From the NCBI RefSeq assembly GCF_001423245.1, contig NZ_LMOH01000028.1, positions 62,001 to 126,000 on the forward strand: 64,000 bases of DNA, read 5' to 3'. This DNA comes from Aureimonas sp. Leaf324. Its GTDB lineage: Bacteria > Pseudomonadota > Alphaproteobacteria > Rhizobiales > Rhizobiaceae. Position numbers and translations under genes: made by a program. Shown one piece after another: positions 46,150 to 54,457 of the stretch (position 1 is its first letter; every line of letters begins with the position of its first letter). Below the pieces are notes generated by a model. The model had not been told where the DNA came from, ran no database searches, and was given only the letters and a program-made list of their open reading frames with translations.

Positions 46150-46884
46150 ATGGCGCCGCGGATCACGGTGGTCGAGGACGAGGAGGCGCTCTCGATCCTC
46201 CTTCGCTACAATCTCGAGGCCGAGGGCTACGTGGTCGATACGATCGCGCGCGGCGACGAGGCGGATCTGCGCCTCAAGGAGCAGGTGCCCGACCTTCTGC
46301 TCCTCGACTGGATGCTGCCGGGCCTCTCGGGCGTCGAGCTCTGCCGGCGCCTTCGGGCACGGCCCGAGACCGGGCGGCTGCCGATCATCATGCTGACGGC
46401 GCGCGGCGAGGAGTCCGAGCGCGTGCGCGGCCTGTCGACCGGCGCCGACGACTACGTGGTGAAGCCGTTCTCGACGCCGGAGCTCATGGCCCGCGTGCGC
46501 GCCATGCTCCGCCGCGTGAAGCCGGAGCGGATCTCCTCGCAGCTTGTCGCCGGCGACATCGACCTCGACCGCGAGACGCATCGCGTGCGCCGGGCGGGCC
46601 GCGAGCTGAAGCTCGGGCCGACGGAGTTCAAGCTTCTGGAATTCTTGATGCAGTCGCCGGGCCGGGTGTTCTCGCGCGAGCAGCTGCTCGACGGTGTCTG
46701 GGGCCGCGACATCTATGTCGACGAGCGCACGGTCGACGTCCATGTCGGGCGCCTGCGCAAGGCGGTGAACCGCGGGCGCCAGCGCGATCCGATCCGCACC
46801 GTCCGCGGCGCGGGCTATGCGCTGGACGAGACGTTCACGGCCGCCGCGCCGCGCGCTTCGAGCGTTCGCCCAGAGGCCGTCTGA
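46150..46884 (+). CDS. phoB: phosphate regulon response regulator PhoB
   Basis: A 244-residue OmpR-type regulator. The receiver domain (1-125) has the acidic pocket VVEDEEAL, phosphoacceptor Asp in LLDWMLPG and Lys in YVVKPFSTPEL. The winged-helix domain (about 130-230) has LGPTEFKLLEFLMQSPGRVF and DERTVDVHVGRLRKA. The C-terminal 15 residues extend past the usual end. It is last in the operon, which would be driven by the Pho box before pstS. Confidence 0.95.
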   Translation: MAPRITVVEDEEALSILLRYNLEAEGYVVDTIARGDEADLRLKEQVPDLLLLDWMLPGLSGVELCRRLRARPETGRLPIIMLTARGEESERVRGLSTGADDYVVKPFSTPELMARVRAMLRRVKPERISSQLVAGDIDLDRETHRVRRAGRELKLGPTEFKLLEFLMQSPGRVFSREQLLDGVWGRDIYVDERTVDVHVGRLRKAVNRGRQRDPIRTVRGAGYALDETFTAAAPRASSVRPEAV

Positions 46885-46948
46885 CGGCCTCGGAGTTCAG
46901 GCTGGGGTAAGGGAGCGGGCGGCCGGTTTCCCGGCCGTCGCGCAGCGA

Positions 46949-47218
46949 TTACGCCGCGTCGCCCTTGAGGAAGGGCTCGACCGTACCCTTCAGCTTCAGG
47001 AGGATCGGCTTGCCCTTGCGGTCGCGCGCCGTGCCGGCCGCGACCTTGATCCAGCCTTCGCTGACGCAATATTCCTCGACATTGGTCTTCTCGGAGCCGT
47101 TGAAGCGGATACCGATGCCTTGCGACAGCAGGTCCTCGTTGTGGAACGGGCTGTCGGGATCGATGGCGAGGCGGTCGGGAAGGGTGTCTTGGCGGTCGGG
47201 AAGGGTGTCTTGGGTCAT
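46949..47218 (-). CDS. DUF3297 family protein with N-terminal tandem duplication
   Basis: An 89-residue DUF3297 protein: GIGIRFNGSEKTNVEEYCVS and KGKPILLKLKGTVEP are diagnostic. The N-terminus reads MTQDTLPDRQDTLPDRLAID; the QDTLPDR heptad is present twice because of a perfect 21-bp tandem duplication (47170-47211). Other members I recall have it once. The ATG at 47216-47218 is chosen. Function is unknown. Convergent with phoB. Confidence 0.85.
   Translation of the reverse strand: MTQDTLPDRQDTLPDRLAIDPDSPFHNEDLLSQGIGIRFNGSEKTNVEEYCVSEGWIKVAAGTARDRKGKPILLKLKGTVEPFLKGDAA
47170..47211. repeat. 21-bp perfect tandem duplication inside the DUF3297 gene
   Basis: The unit GGCGGTCGGGAAGGGTGTCT plus one T occurs at 47170-47190 and again at 47191-47211 without mismatch. 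It keeps the frame and adds seven residues, which suggests a recent slippage event. Confidence 0.9.
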
Positions 47219-47294
47219 GGGCGCCCCCATAGCGCAAGCGCCCGGCCCATGCCAGTGCGCGGTGGCGAATGTCTCGCGGCTCTCCCTCAAGACG

Positions 47295-47325
47295 AAACGG
47301 CCCCGCGCTGGGGCGAGGCCGTTTT
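47295..47325 (-). terminator. probable terminator of gcrA
   Basis: On the minus strand AAACGGCC and GGCCGTTT form an 8-bp stem about 20 bases after the gcrA stop. Its last bases supply a short TTT, and the inner loop is GC-rich and may pair further. Confidence 0.55.
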
Positions 47326-47344
47326 CCAAGGTGCGAGCCAGACG

Positions 47345-47944
47345 TCAGCGAACGCGGCGGCGCTCCGACACCGGCTGGAACGCGATGCGCGCGTGATGCT
47401 GGCAGTAGGGCGAAGCGTCCGGCGCATGGTTGCCGCAGAAGCGGAACTCGTCCGACAGCGGATCGCCGAGCGGCCATTTACAGGTGCGGTCCGACAGCTG
47501 GACGAGCGTCAGGTTGCGCGAGATCGGAACCACCTCGGCGGGGCCGTGCGCCACCTCGGCGCGCCCGACGATCTCGTCCTGCTCGTCCGGCTCCACCTCG
47601 ATCTTCAGCGCGGTCGCGCCGAGCGTCGCAGGACGCACGGTGCGCGGGGCCGCTGCCACCGCCGGGCTGATGACGGCGACCGCGGGGGTCTGGACCGGCA
47701 GGACGCGCGGTGCCGGCACCTCTTCGGGCATCGTCTCGACGAGAACCGGGCGGGGGGCGCGGGGCGCGATCGACGCTTCGATCGGCGCCGAGGCCTTGAG
47801 CCGGCTGTCGAGCTTCAGACGATGGACCTTGCCGATCACGGCGTTGCGGGTCACGCCGCCCAGTTGCGCGGCGATCTGGCTGGCGCTCAGGCCATCGCCC
47901 CACAGTTGCTTGAGAAGATCGATCCGCTCGTCGGTCCAGCTCAT
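47345..47944 (-). CDS. gcrA: cell-cycle regulator GcrA
   Basis: A 199-residue sigma-70 cofactor that in alphaproteobacteria activates promoters carrying methylated GANTC sites. The N-terminal DNA-binding HTH is MSWTDERIDLLKQLWGDGLS with VTRNAVIGKVHRLKL. A Pro/Ala-rich linker follows (about residues 50-135). The C-terminal sigma-interacting domain has CKWPLGDP and FRFCGNHAPDASPYCQHHAR. All family landmarks are present. The 414-bp region upstream, shared with argD, carries a palindrome and a GAATC site. Confidence 0.96.
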   Translation of the reverse strand: MSWTDERIDLLKQLWGDGLSASQIAAQLGGVTRNAVIGKVHRLKLDSRLKASAPIEASIAPRAPRPVLVETMPEEVPAPRVLPVQTPAVAVISPAVAAAPRTVRPATLGATALKIEVEPDEQDEIVGRAEVAHGPAEVVPISRNLTLVQLSDRTCKWPLGDPLSDEFRFCGNHAPDASPYCQHHARIAFQPVSERRRVR

Positions 47945-48017
47945 GAACTGACTCCTAACTCTTGACCCGTGCGACGCGTCGCCGATCCGCGCAGCATGAA
48001 AGAGGACGATCCTCGAA

Positions 48018-48033
48018 CCACCAGATCTGGTGG
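48018..48033. promoter_or_regulatory. 16-bp palindromic operator candidate upstream of gcrA
   Basis: CCACCAGATCTGGTGG is a perfect inverted repeat 74 bp upstream of the gcrA start. Position and symmetry suit a dimeric regulator site; the regulator is unknown. Confidence 0.45.
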
Positions 48034-48198
48034 ACAACCGATCTCGTCGCACGAAATATGGTGTCCAGGCCCAACTTAACGCGCCGCAGGGCGCTGTGGC
48101 AAGGTGCGCACAGTGTTGCACGAATCGCTTTTGCGGTTTTTCAACAGGTCAATGCGCCGGGGCGAGCGGGCGGAACGGCCGCAAATCCGGGGTTTCGA

Positions 48199-48229
48199 TT
48201 GACAATCCCGCGTTGCGACATGGTATAGC
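48199..48229 (+). promoter_or_regulatory. candidate promoter of argD-argF-hslO
   Basis: TTGACA at 48199-48204 matches the -35 consensus. TATAGC at 48224-48229 is 19 bp away; TGGTAT at 48221-48226 would give 16 bp. Either predicts a leader of about 120 bases before argD. Confidence 0.45.
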
Positions 48230-48358
48230 GAGCCGCTGCCGCGGGCCCGTTTCCAAGGGCTCGTCCACCGTGAGGGCGGCACGGCGGCAAGCCCCGAGCG
48301 GGCCGCCATGTGCCGTCGCCCAGAACCCGTTCCGGGAAAAACCGAAGAAGTCAGCCCC

Positions 48359-49564
48359 ATGTCCGAGCACGACAACCCGCTTTTCGCCACCTTCGCCCGT
48401 GCGGACCTGCGCGTCGAGCGAGGTGAGGGCGTGTGGCTCGTGACCGAGGACGGCCGGCGGTTCCTCGACTTCACCGGCGGCATCGCAGTCAACTCGCTGG
48501 GCCACGCGCACCCGCATCTCGTGGCCGCCCTGAGCGAGCAGGCGGCCCGGCTGTGGCACGTCTCGAACCTCTTCCAGATTCCGGGGCAGGAGCGCCTCGC
48601 CGCGCGCCTCGTCGAGGCGTCCTTCGCCGACAAGGTGTTCTTCACCAATTCTGGCGCCGAGGCGCTGGAATGCGCGATCAAGACCGCTCGGCGCTACCAG
48701 TACGTCTCGGGGCATCCCGAGCGCTTCCGCATCGTGACCTTCGAGGGTGCCTTCCACGGGCGGACCCTCGCGACCATCGCGGCCGGCGGCCAGAAGAAGT
48801 ATCTCGAGGGCTTCGGCCCGAAGGTCGAGGGCTTCGACCAGGTGGCCTTCGGCGACATCGAGCTGGTGCGCGCGGCCGTCGGGCCGGAGACCGCCGGCAT
48901 CCTGATCGAGCCGATCCAGGGCGAGGGCGGCGTGCGGTCCGCGGCGCCCGAGTTCCTGCGCCAGCTTCGCGCGCTCTGCGACGAGCACGGCCTGATGCTG
49001 ATCTTCGACGAGGTTCAGACCGGCGTCGGGCGCACCGGCCGCTTCTTCGCCTACGAGAACGCAGGCGTCGAGCCCGACATCCTGGCGTCGGCCAAGGGCA
49101 TCGGCGGCGGCTTCCCGCTCGGCGCGTGCCTCGCCACGGCCGAGGCCGCCAAAGGCATGACGGCCGGCACCCACGGCACGACGTTCGGCGGCAACCCGCT
49201 CGGCATGGCGGTCGGCAATGCCGTGCTCGACGTCGTCCTCGCCGACGGCTTCCTCGACGAGGTGCGCCATACCGCGCTTCTCTTCAAGCAGAGCCTCGCC
49301 TCGCTGAAGGACCGCTTCCCCGACATCGTCGAGGAGGTGCGCGGCGAGGGACTTCTCATCGGCCTCAAGCCCCGCGTGCCGAACGGCCAGTTCGTGGAGA
49401 CGCTGCGCCGTCACCAGATGCTGGCGGCGCCCGCCGGCGACAACGTGGTGCGCTTCCTGCCGCCGCTGGTCGTCAGCGCGGACGAAGTGCGCGAGGCGAT
49501 GAACCGGATCGAGGCGGCCTGCGCCGAACTGTCGGCCGGCTCCAGCGAAAGCTCCGCAGCATGA
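48359..49564 (+). CDS. argD: acetylornithine aminotransferase
   Basis: A 401-residue class III PLP aminotransferase converting N-acetylglutamate semialdehyde to N-acetylornithine. Key blocks are [47 protein letters not shown] and the PLP-Lys in [13 protein letters not shown]. The ATG at 48359 is used; a start 51 bases upstream would add residues with no similarity. It overlaps argF by four bases. Confidence 0.95.
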   Translation: MSEHDNPLFATFARADLRVERGEGVWLVTEDGRRFLDFTGGIAVNSLGHAHPHLVAALSEQAARLWHVSNLFQIPGQERLAARLVEASFADKVFFTNSGAEALECAIKTARRYQYVSGHPERFRIVTFEGAFHGRTLATIAAGGQKKYLEGFGPKVEGFDQVAFGDIELVRAAVGPETAGILIEPIQGEGGVRSAAPEFLRQLRALCDEHGLMLIFDEVQTGVGRTGRFFAYENAGVEPDILASAKGIGGGFPLGACLATAEAAKGMTAGTHGTTFGGNPLGMAVGNAVLDVVLADGFLDEVRHTALLFKQSLASLKDRFPDIVEEVRGEGLLIGLKPRVPNGQFVETLRRHQMLAAPAGDNVVRFLPPLVVSADEVREAMNRIEAACAELSAGSSESSAA

Positions 49565-50496
49565 ACGCTTCGATCCAGCACCCCCGGCACTTCCTCGACC
49601 TGTCGGCCATGTCGCAGGGTGACCTGCGCGCCATCCTCGACGATGCCGGCGAGCGCAAGGCGCTCGGCCGCGCCGGGCCGAAGCCGCTCGACGGGCGGGT
49701 GCTGGCCATGATCTTTGAGAAGCCCTCAACGCGCACCCGCGTGTCGTTCGACGTCGCCATGCGCCAGCTCGGCGGCGAGACGCTGTTCCTGTCGGGCTCG
49801 GAAATGCAGCTCGGCCGCGCCGAGACGATCGCCGACACGGCGCGCGTCCTGTCGCGCTACGTCGACGCGATCATGATCCGCACCACCGAGCACGCCCGCC
49901 TTCTGGAAATGGCCGAGGCCGCGACCGTGCCGGTGATTAACGCTTTAACCGACGACACGCATCCCTGCCAGATCATGGCCGATCTCCTCACCTTCGAGGA
50001 GCATCGCGGGCCGGTGAAGGGTCGGACTTTCGCGTGGACCGGCGACGGCAACAATGTCCTCAATTCGCTGATTGAGGCGGCGGGCGCCTTCGACTTCTCG
50101 CTGCGCATCGCGACCCCTGAGGGTTCCGACCCCGACCCGCGCTATGTCGAGCGCGCGCGCGCCGCCGGAACGCGCCTGCACCTCACGCGCGACGCCGAAG
50201 AGGCCGTTTCGGGCGCCGACTGCGTCGTCACCGACACCTGGGTCTCGATGGGGCGCGAGGCCGAGGCGCGCGGCCACAACGTCTTCATGCCCTATCAGGT
50301 CAATGCGGCACTGATGACCCGCGCCAACCCGCAGGCGCTCTTCATGCACTGCCTGCCCGCCCACCGCGGCGAGGAGGTGACCGACGAAGTGATCGACGGG
50401 CCGCAGTCGGTGGTGTTCGACGAGGCCGAGAACCGACTCCACGCGCAGAAGTCGATCCTGGCCTGGGCTTTCGGCGAGGTGGCCGCGCATGGCTGA
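49561..50496 (+). CDS. argF: ornithine carbamoyltransferase
   Basis: A 311-residue enzyme making citrulline from ornithine and carbamoyl phosphate. The carbamoyl-phosphate loop is [13 protein letters not shown], ornithine-binding residues lie in DTWVSMG, and the active-site Cys is in [12 protein letters not shown]. Length is normal. Its start overlaps the argD stop (ATGA), and hslO overlaps its end by eight bases, so the three genes form one operon. Confidence 0.97.
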   Translation: MNASIQHPRHFLDLSAMSQGDLRAILDDAGERKALGRAGPKPLDGRVLAMIFEKPSTRTRVSFDVAMRQLGGETLFLSGSEMQLGRAETIADTARVLSRYVDAIMIRTTEHARLLEMAEAATVPVINALTDDTHPCQIMADLLTFEEHRGPVKGRTFAWTGDGNNVLNSLIEAAGAFDFSLRIATPEGSDPDPRYVERARAAGTRLHLTRDAEEAVSGADCVVTDTWVSMGREAEARGHNVFMPYQVNAALMTRANPQALFMHCLPAHRGEEVTDEVIDGPQSVVFDEAENRLHAQKSILAWAFGEVAAHG

Positions 50497-51487
50497 CCAT
50501 AGCCCCGAACTCGGCGAATTCGGCTTTGCCGGCGACGATGCGGTGGTGCCGTTCGCGGTCGAGGCGCTCGACGCGCGCGGCCGCGCGGTGCAGCTCGGCT
50601 CGATGGTCGACGCGATCCTCGCGCGCCACGACTATCCCGAGCCGGTCGCCCGGCTTCTGGCCGAGATGATCGTCCTGACCGTCCTTCTCGGCACTTCGCT
50701 GAAGTTCGACGGCAAGTTCATCGCGCAGACGCAGACTGACGGGCCGGTCGATCTCCTCGTGGTGGACTTCACCATGCCGTCGAGCGTGCGGGCCTATGCC
50801 CGCTTCGATGCCGATCGCCTCGCCGAGGCGATCGAGGCGAAGCGCGTCGAATCGACCGAGCTCCTCGGCAACGGCGTTCTCGCGCTGACGATCGACCAGG
50901 GCCCGCACATGCAGCGCTACCAAGGCATCGTCGAATTGTCCGGCGCCTCGCTGGAAGCGGTGGCGGAAACCTATTTTCGCCAGTCCGAGCAGATCCCGAC
51001 CACGGTTCGTCTGGCCGTCGCGCGCATCGCGCGCCGGCAGGACGGCGGCGGTTTCCTGCAAGGGTGGCGCGCTGGCGGCCTCATCGCGCAGTTTCTGCCC
51101 GAAGCGCCCGAACGGATGCGCATGGTCGACCTGCCGGGCGGCGACGCCCCGGAGGGAGCGGAGGTCGAGATCTACGACGAGGACGACGCCTGGACCGAGG
51201 TGCAGGCGCTGGTCGGCACCGTCGAGCCGTCGGAGCTCGCCGATCCCGATGTCGGGGTCGAGCGTCTCCTGTTCCGCCTGTTCCACGAACGGGGCGTGCG
51301 CGTCTTCCCGGCGACACCGGTGCGCGACGACTGCTCGTGCAATCGCGAGAAGATCCGCGGCGTGCTTCAGGGCTTCTCGGCCGACGATCTCGCCCACAGC
51401 ACGCAAGACGGCCGCATTCAGGTGACCTGCGAGTTCTGCGGCGAAGCCTACGAGTTCGCCCCGGAGGAGTTCGAACCGCAGTCCTGA
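50489..51487 (+). CDS. hslO: redox-regulated chaperone Hsp33
   Basis: A 332-residue holdase chaperone activated by oxidation. The C-terminal zinc redox switch is present: Cys282 and Cys284 in [10 protein letters not shown], Cys314 and Cys317 in TCEFCGEAY. The N-terminal domain carries [20 protein letters not shown]. It overlaps argF by eight bases. Linkage of Hsp33 to argF is common in rhizobia. Confidence 0.95.
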   Translation: MADHSPELGEFGFAGDDAVVPFAVEALDARGRAVQLGSMVDAILARHDYPEPVARLLAEMIVLTVLLGTSLKFDGKFIAQTQTDGPVDLLVVDFTMPSSVRAYARFDADRLAEAIEAKRVESTELLGNGVLALTIDQGPHMQRYQGIVELSGASLEAVAETYFRQSEQIPTTVRLAVARIARRQDGGGFLQGWRAGGLIAQFLPEAPERMRMVDLPGGDAPEGAEVEIYDEDDAWTEVQALVGTVEPSELADPDVGVERLLFRLFHERGVRVFPATPVRDDCSCNREKIRGVLQGFSADDLAHSTQDGRIQVTCEFCGEAYEFAPEEFEPQS

Positions 51488-51639
51488 CGACGGCGGGGCG
51501 AGCCGCCCGCCGCCGGGCACGGCTCGGGAGGCACCCGCCGAGCGCCGGGTGCCCGGACGCCGCGTCTTGGAGCCGGTTGTCGCGGCGACGTCGCTGTTCC
51601 ATCCTCGCGGCCGCTGCCGCCACCCGAGGATGATCCCGC

Positions 51640-52353
51640 ATGGACGCCGAAGCCTTTCGCCGCGGTCCGATCCGCATCACTGCCTATGACTGGGTGCCGC
51701 GGTTCGCTGAGGGGCACGTGCGCGACCTGCGGCTGCGCTGGGCGCTCGAAGAAGCCGGATTGCCCTACGAGGTCGACCTCGTGGCGCAGGGGGCGCAGCG
51801 CGGGCCCGCCAATCTCCAGCGGCAGCCCTTCGGGCAGGTGCCCGCCATGACGGTCGGCGGGCAGACGCTCTTCGAGACGGGCGCCTGCGTCTGGCGCATC
51901 GCGGAGACGAGCGACGCGCTTCTGCCGGCGGACGAGGCGGAGCGCGACGCCTGTCTCTCCTGGACCTTCGCCGCGCTCGATACGATCGAGAAGCCGATCG
52001 CCATGATGGCCATGCTCCGGTTCTTCACCAAGGACAAGGCGGCGGCCGCCGCGGTCGAGCCCGACGTGTCGGCGCTTCTCGCCGAGCGCCTCGGGCGCTT
52101 GGCCGGGACGCTCGGCGACGCTCCGTTTCTGGTCGGCGAGCGCTTCACGGTTGCCGACCTGATGATGACCGCCGTTCTGCGCGATGCGGAAGAGGTCGAC
52201 CTGCAGGCGTTCCCGTCGCTCATCGCCTATGTCGCCCGTCACGAGGCGCGCCCGGCGTTTCAGGCGGCGCTCGACGCCCAGCTCGTGCCGTTTCGCGAGA
52301 ATGCGGCGCGCTACCGCCGTCCACGCTCCGGCGCCATCGATCGGTTGGGCTGA
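51640..52353 (+). CDS. glutathione S-transferase family protein
   Basis: A 237-residue protein with an N-terminal thioredoxin-like GST domain (DLRLRWALEEAGLPYEVDL, QRQPFGQVPAMTVGGQTLFE) and an all-helical C-terminal domain (FLVGERFTVADLMMTAVLRD). The usual catalytic Ser/Tyr near the N-terminus is not obvious. The substrate is unknown. It precedes the GntR module on the same strand, but a 40-bp palindrome separates them, so it may not share regulation. Confidence 0.87.
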   Translation: MDAEAFRRGPIRITAYDWVPRFAEGHVRDLRLRWALEEAGLPYEVDLVAQGAQRGPANLQRQPFGQVPAMTVGGQTLFETGACVWRIAETSDALLPADEAERDACLSWTFAALDTIEKPIAMMAMLRFFTKDKAAAAAVEPDVSALLAERLGRLAGTLGDAPFLVGERFTVADLMMTAVLRDAEEVDLQAFPSLIAYVARHEARPAFQAALDAQLVPFRENAARYRRPRSGAIDRLG

Positions 52354-52365
52354 CGGACGACTTCT

Positions 52366-52405
52366 CAAGCTCATACTGGCATACTAGTATGCCAGTATGA
52401 GCTTG
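52366..52405. promoter_or_regulatory. perfect 40-bp palindrome, likely GntR operator
   Basis: The left half is CAAGCTCATACTGGCATACT (52366-52385); the right half (52386-52405) is its exact reverse complement. The centre, GGCATACTAGTATGCC, has the symmetric TAC/GTA layout of GntR/FadR-type operators. It lies 20-60 bp upstream of the gntR start, fitting autoregulation. No T-run follows, so it is not an ordinary terminator. Confidence 0.8.
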
Positions 52406-52424
52406 TCCGTTGCCGCGTCTTCCG

Positions 52425-53138
52425 ATGTCTGATGCGCCGTCCGCCCTTGGTCGCGGAGGCCCCGCCGCGGTGCGCCCGGCGCGCCGGGTCACGTCGGCGA
52501 CGCAGGTCTTCGAGACCCTGCGGGCGGACATCGTGGCGGCTCGACTTCCGCCGGGCACGCCGCTCGCCGACCGCGGGCTGGTGGAACGGTTCGGCGTCAG
52601 CCGGACGCCGGTCCGCGAAGCTCTCACCCGTCTGTCGGAAATCGGCCTCGTCGACGTGCGGCCGCAGGCCGGAACCTTCGTCTCCCGCGTGCCCGTCGCG
52701 GCGATCCCGGAGGCGGTGCTGATCCGCAAGGCGCTGGAAGGCGTCACAGTCGAGAAGGCCGCCGAGCGGGCAGAGGCGGGTCGTCTCGGGTCGCTGGAGC
52801 GTCTCGTTCGGCGGCAGAAGGCCTGCGCGGCGGCGGGCGACAACGACGGGTTCCACGAGGCCGACGAGGCCTTTCACGCGGCCATCGCCGATCTCGCCGG
52901 CCATCCCGGCATCTGGGCACTGGTGACGCAGGCCAAGGTCCAACTCGACCGCGCGCGCCGCCTGACGCTGCCGATCCTCGGCCGGGCCGAGCAGGTGATC
53001 GTCGAGCACGAGACGATCGTGGCGCGGATCGCCGCGAACGACGCCCGGGGAGCGCGGCACGCGATGGAGGGACACCTCGGCGCCGTCATTCCCGATGTCG
53101 CCGAGATCCGCAGCCGCCATCCCGACTATTTCATTTGA
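52425..53138 (+). CDS. GntR-family (FadR/FCD) transcriptional regulator
   Basis: A 237-residue regulator. The N-terminal winged helix (about residues 20-80) has PLADRGLVERFGVSRTPVRE and ALTRLSEIGLVDVRPQAGTF; the FCD ligand domain (about 90-220) has FHEADEAFHAAIADLAGHPG with metal-ligand His/Asp positions. FCD regulators usually respond to sugar acids, in line with the downstream uxuA. The start ATG at 52425 lacks a clear ribosome site; a TTG at 52410 is possible. It stands directly behind the 40-bp palindrome. Confidence 0.9.
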   Translation: MSDAPSALGRGGPAAVRPARRVTSATQVFETLRADIVAARLPPGTPLADRGLVERFGVSRTPVREALTRLSEIGLVDVRPQAGTFVSRVPVAAIPEAVLIRKALEGVTVEKAAERAEAGRLGSLERLVRRQKACAAAGDNDGFHEADEAFHAAIADLAGHPGIWALVTQAKVQLDRARRLTLPILGRAEQVIVEHETIVARIAANDARGARHAMEGHLGAVIPDVAEIRSRHPDYFI

Positions 53139-53176
53139 GGACTGCCGGCACCCGCGCCGGACGAGGGGGAGTATCG

Positions 53177-54376
53177 ATGCGCCAAGGATGGAGATGGTTC
53201 GGACCGAAGGCCAGCGTGACGCTGGACGAGGTCCGGCAGGTGGGGGCGACCGATGTCGTCTCGGCGCTGCACGAGATGCCGATCGGCAAGGTGTGGACGC
53301 GTGAGGCGGTCGAAGCGCGACGCGATCTGATCGAGACGACGCCGCCCGGCCGCACGCCGCTCGCCTGGTCGGTGGTGGAAAGCATCCCGATCCCGGACGC
53401 CGTGAAGCGCACCGGGGGCGCCGCCAGATCCGAGATCGAGGCCTGGATCGCCAGTCTCGAAAGCGTTGCGAAGGCCGGCATCGGCACGGTCTGCTACAAC
53501 TTCATGCCGGTGGTGGACTGGTGCCGCACCGACCTCGACTTCGTGACCGACACCGGCGCGACGGCGATGCGCTTCGACTTCGAGACCTTTGCCGCGTTCG
53601 AGTTGCACATCCTCCAGCGGCAGGGTGCCGAGCGCGACTACACGCCGGAGGAGCAGGCGCGGGCCCGCGCGCGCTTCGAGGCGATGGGCGAGGGCGAGGT
53701 CGCCGATCTCACGCGCAACATCGCGAGCGCGCTGCCGGGCTCGACCACCGAGCCGATGACCATCCCGGCCTTCCGCGACAAGCTCGATCAGTATCGCGAT
53801 GTCGACGCCGCGCGCCTGCGCCGGCACCTCGTCGAGTTTCTGGAGGCGGTGACGCCGGCAGCCGAAACCTTGGGCGTCAAGCTGACGCTGCACCCCGACG
53901 ATCCGCCGCGCCCGCTCTTCGGCCTGCCGCGCGTTGCCTCGACGGAGGACGACTACGCCGCGCTCTTTGAGGCCGTGCCGTCCGCCGCCAACGGCATGTG
54001 CTTCTGCACGGGAAGCCTCGGGGTGCGCGCCGACAACGACCTGCCGGCGATCGCCCGCCGCTTCGCGTCGCGCATCCACTTCGCCCATCTGCGCGCCACC
54101 AAGCGCGAGACGGACCCGCGCACGTTCCACGAATCGGCCCATCTCGAGGGCGACGTCGACATGGTCGCCGTCCTCAAGGAACTCGTCGCCGAGGACCGCC
54201 GCCGCGACAAGGGCGCGACCATCGTCTTCCGGTCCGACCACGGGCACCGGATGCTCGACGACCTCCACAAGGATGTGACGCCCGGCTATCCCGCGACGGG
54301 GCGCATGCGGGGCCTTGCCGAACTGCGCGGCATCCTCCACGCCCTCGACCATCCGCCGGAGCGCCCGTCTGCCTGA
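53177..54376 (+). CDS. uxuA: mannonate dehydratase
   Basis: A 399-residue TIM-barrel enzyme dehydrating D-mannonate to 2-keto-3-deoxygluconate. Blocks seen are WRWFGPKASVTLDEVRQVGA, CYNFMPVVDWCRTDLDF, LGVKLTLHPDDPPRP and VFRSDHGHRMLDD. These carry the Cys/His metal ligands of the family. Length is normal. The ATG at 53177 follows GAGGGGGAG. The usual partners uxuB and kdgK are not nearby. Confidence 0.94.
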   Translation: MRQGWRWFGPKASVTLDEVRQVGATDVVSALHEMPIGKVWTREAVEARRDLIETTPPGRTPLAWSVVESIPIPDAVKRTGGAARSEIEAWIASLESVAKAGIGTVCYNFMPVVDWCRTDLDFVTDTGATAMRFDFETFAAFELHILQRQGAERDYTPEEQARARARFEAMGEGEVADLTRNIASALPGSTTEPMTIPAFRDKLDQYRDVDAARLRRHLVEFLEAVTPAAETLGVKLTLHPDDPPRPLFGLPRVASTEDDYAALFEAVPSAANGMCFCTGSLGVRADNDLPAIARRFASRIHFAHLRATKRETDPRTFHESAHLEGDVDMVAVLKELVAEDRRRDKGATIVFRSDHGHRMLDDLHKDVTPGYPATGRMRGLAELRGILHALDHPPERPSA

Positions 54377-54457
54377 CGGCCGGACGGCCGTGGCGGTTGT
54401 GCTCGGCCCCCTCCCGCCTCTACAGGTCGTCCGATCGAGGTGAGGAGCGGGACGGGC

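Larger units (their letters stand above)
47945..48358. other. intergenic region between divergent gcrA and argD
   Basis: A 414-bp gap with no supported gene. It contains a 16-bp palindrome (48018-48033), a CcrM site GAATC at 48122-48126, and a promoter-like TTGACA element at 48199. The last roughly 120 bases before argD are very GC-rich and can fold: GGCGGC at 48275-48280 pairs with GCCGCC at 48302-48307. No known riboswitch was recognised. Confidence 0.45.

Noticed and set aside
46873-46893. Hairpin GAGGCCGT-CTG-ACGGCCTC at the phoB stop as a terminator
   Set aside because: It overlaps the stop codon and has no T-run; probably chance symmetry in GC-rich sequence.
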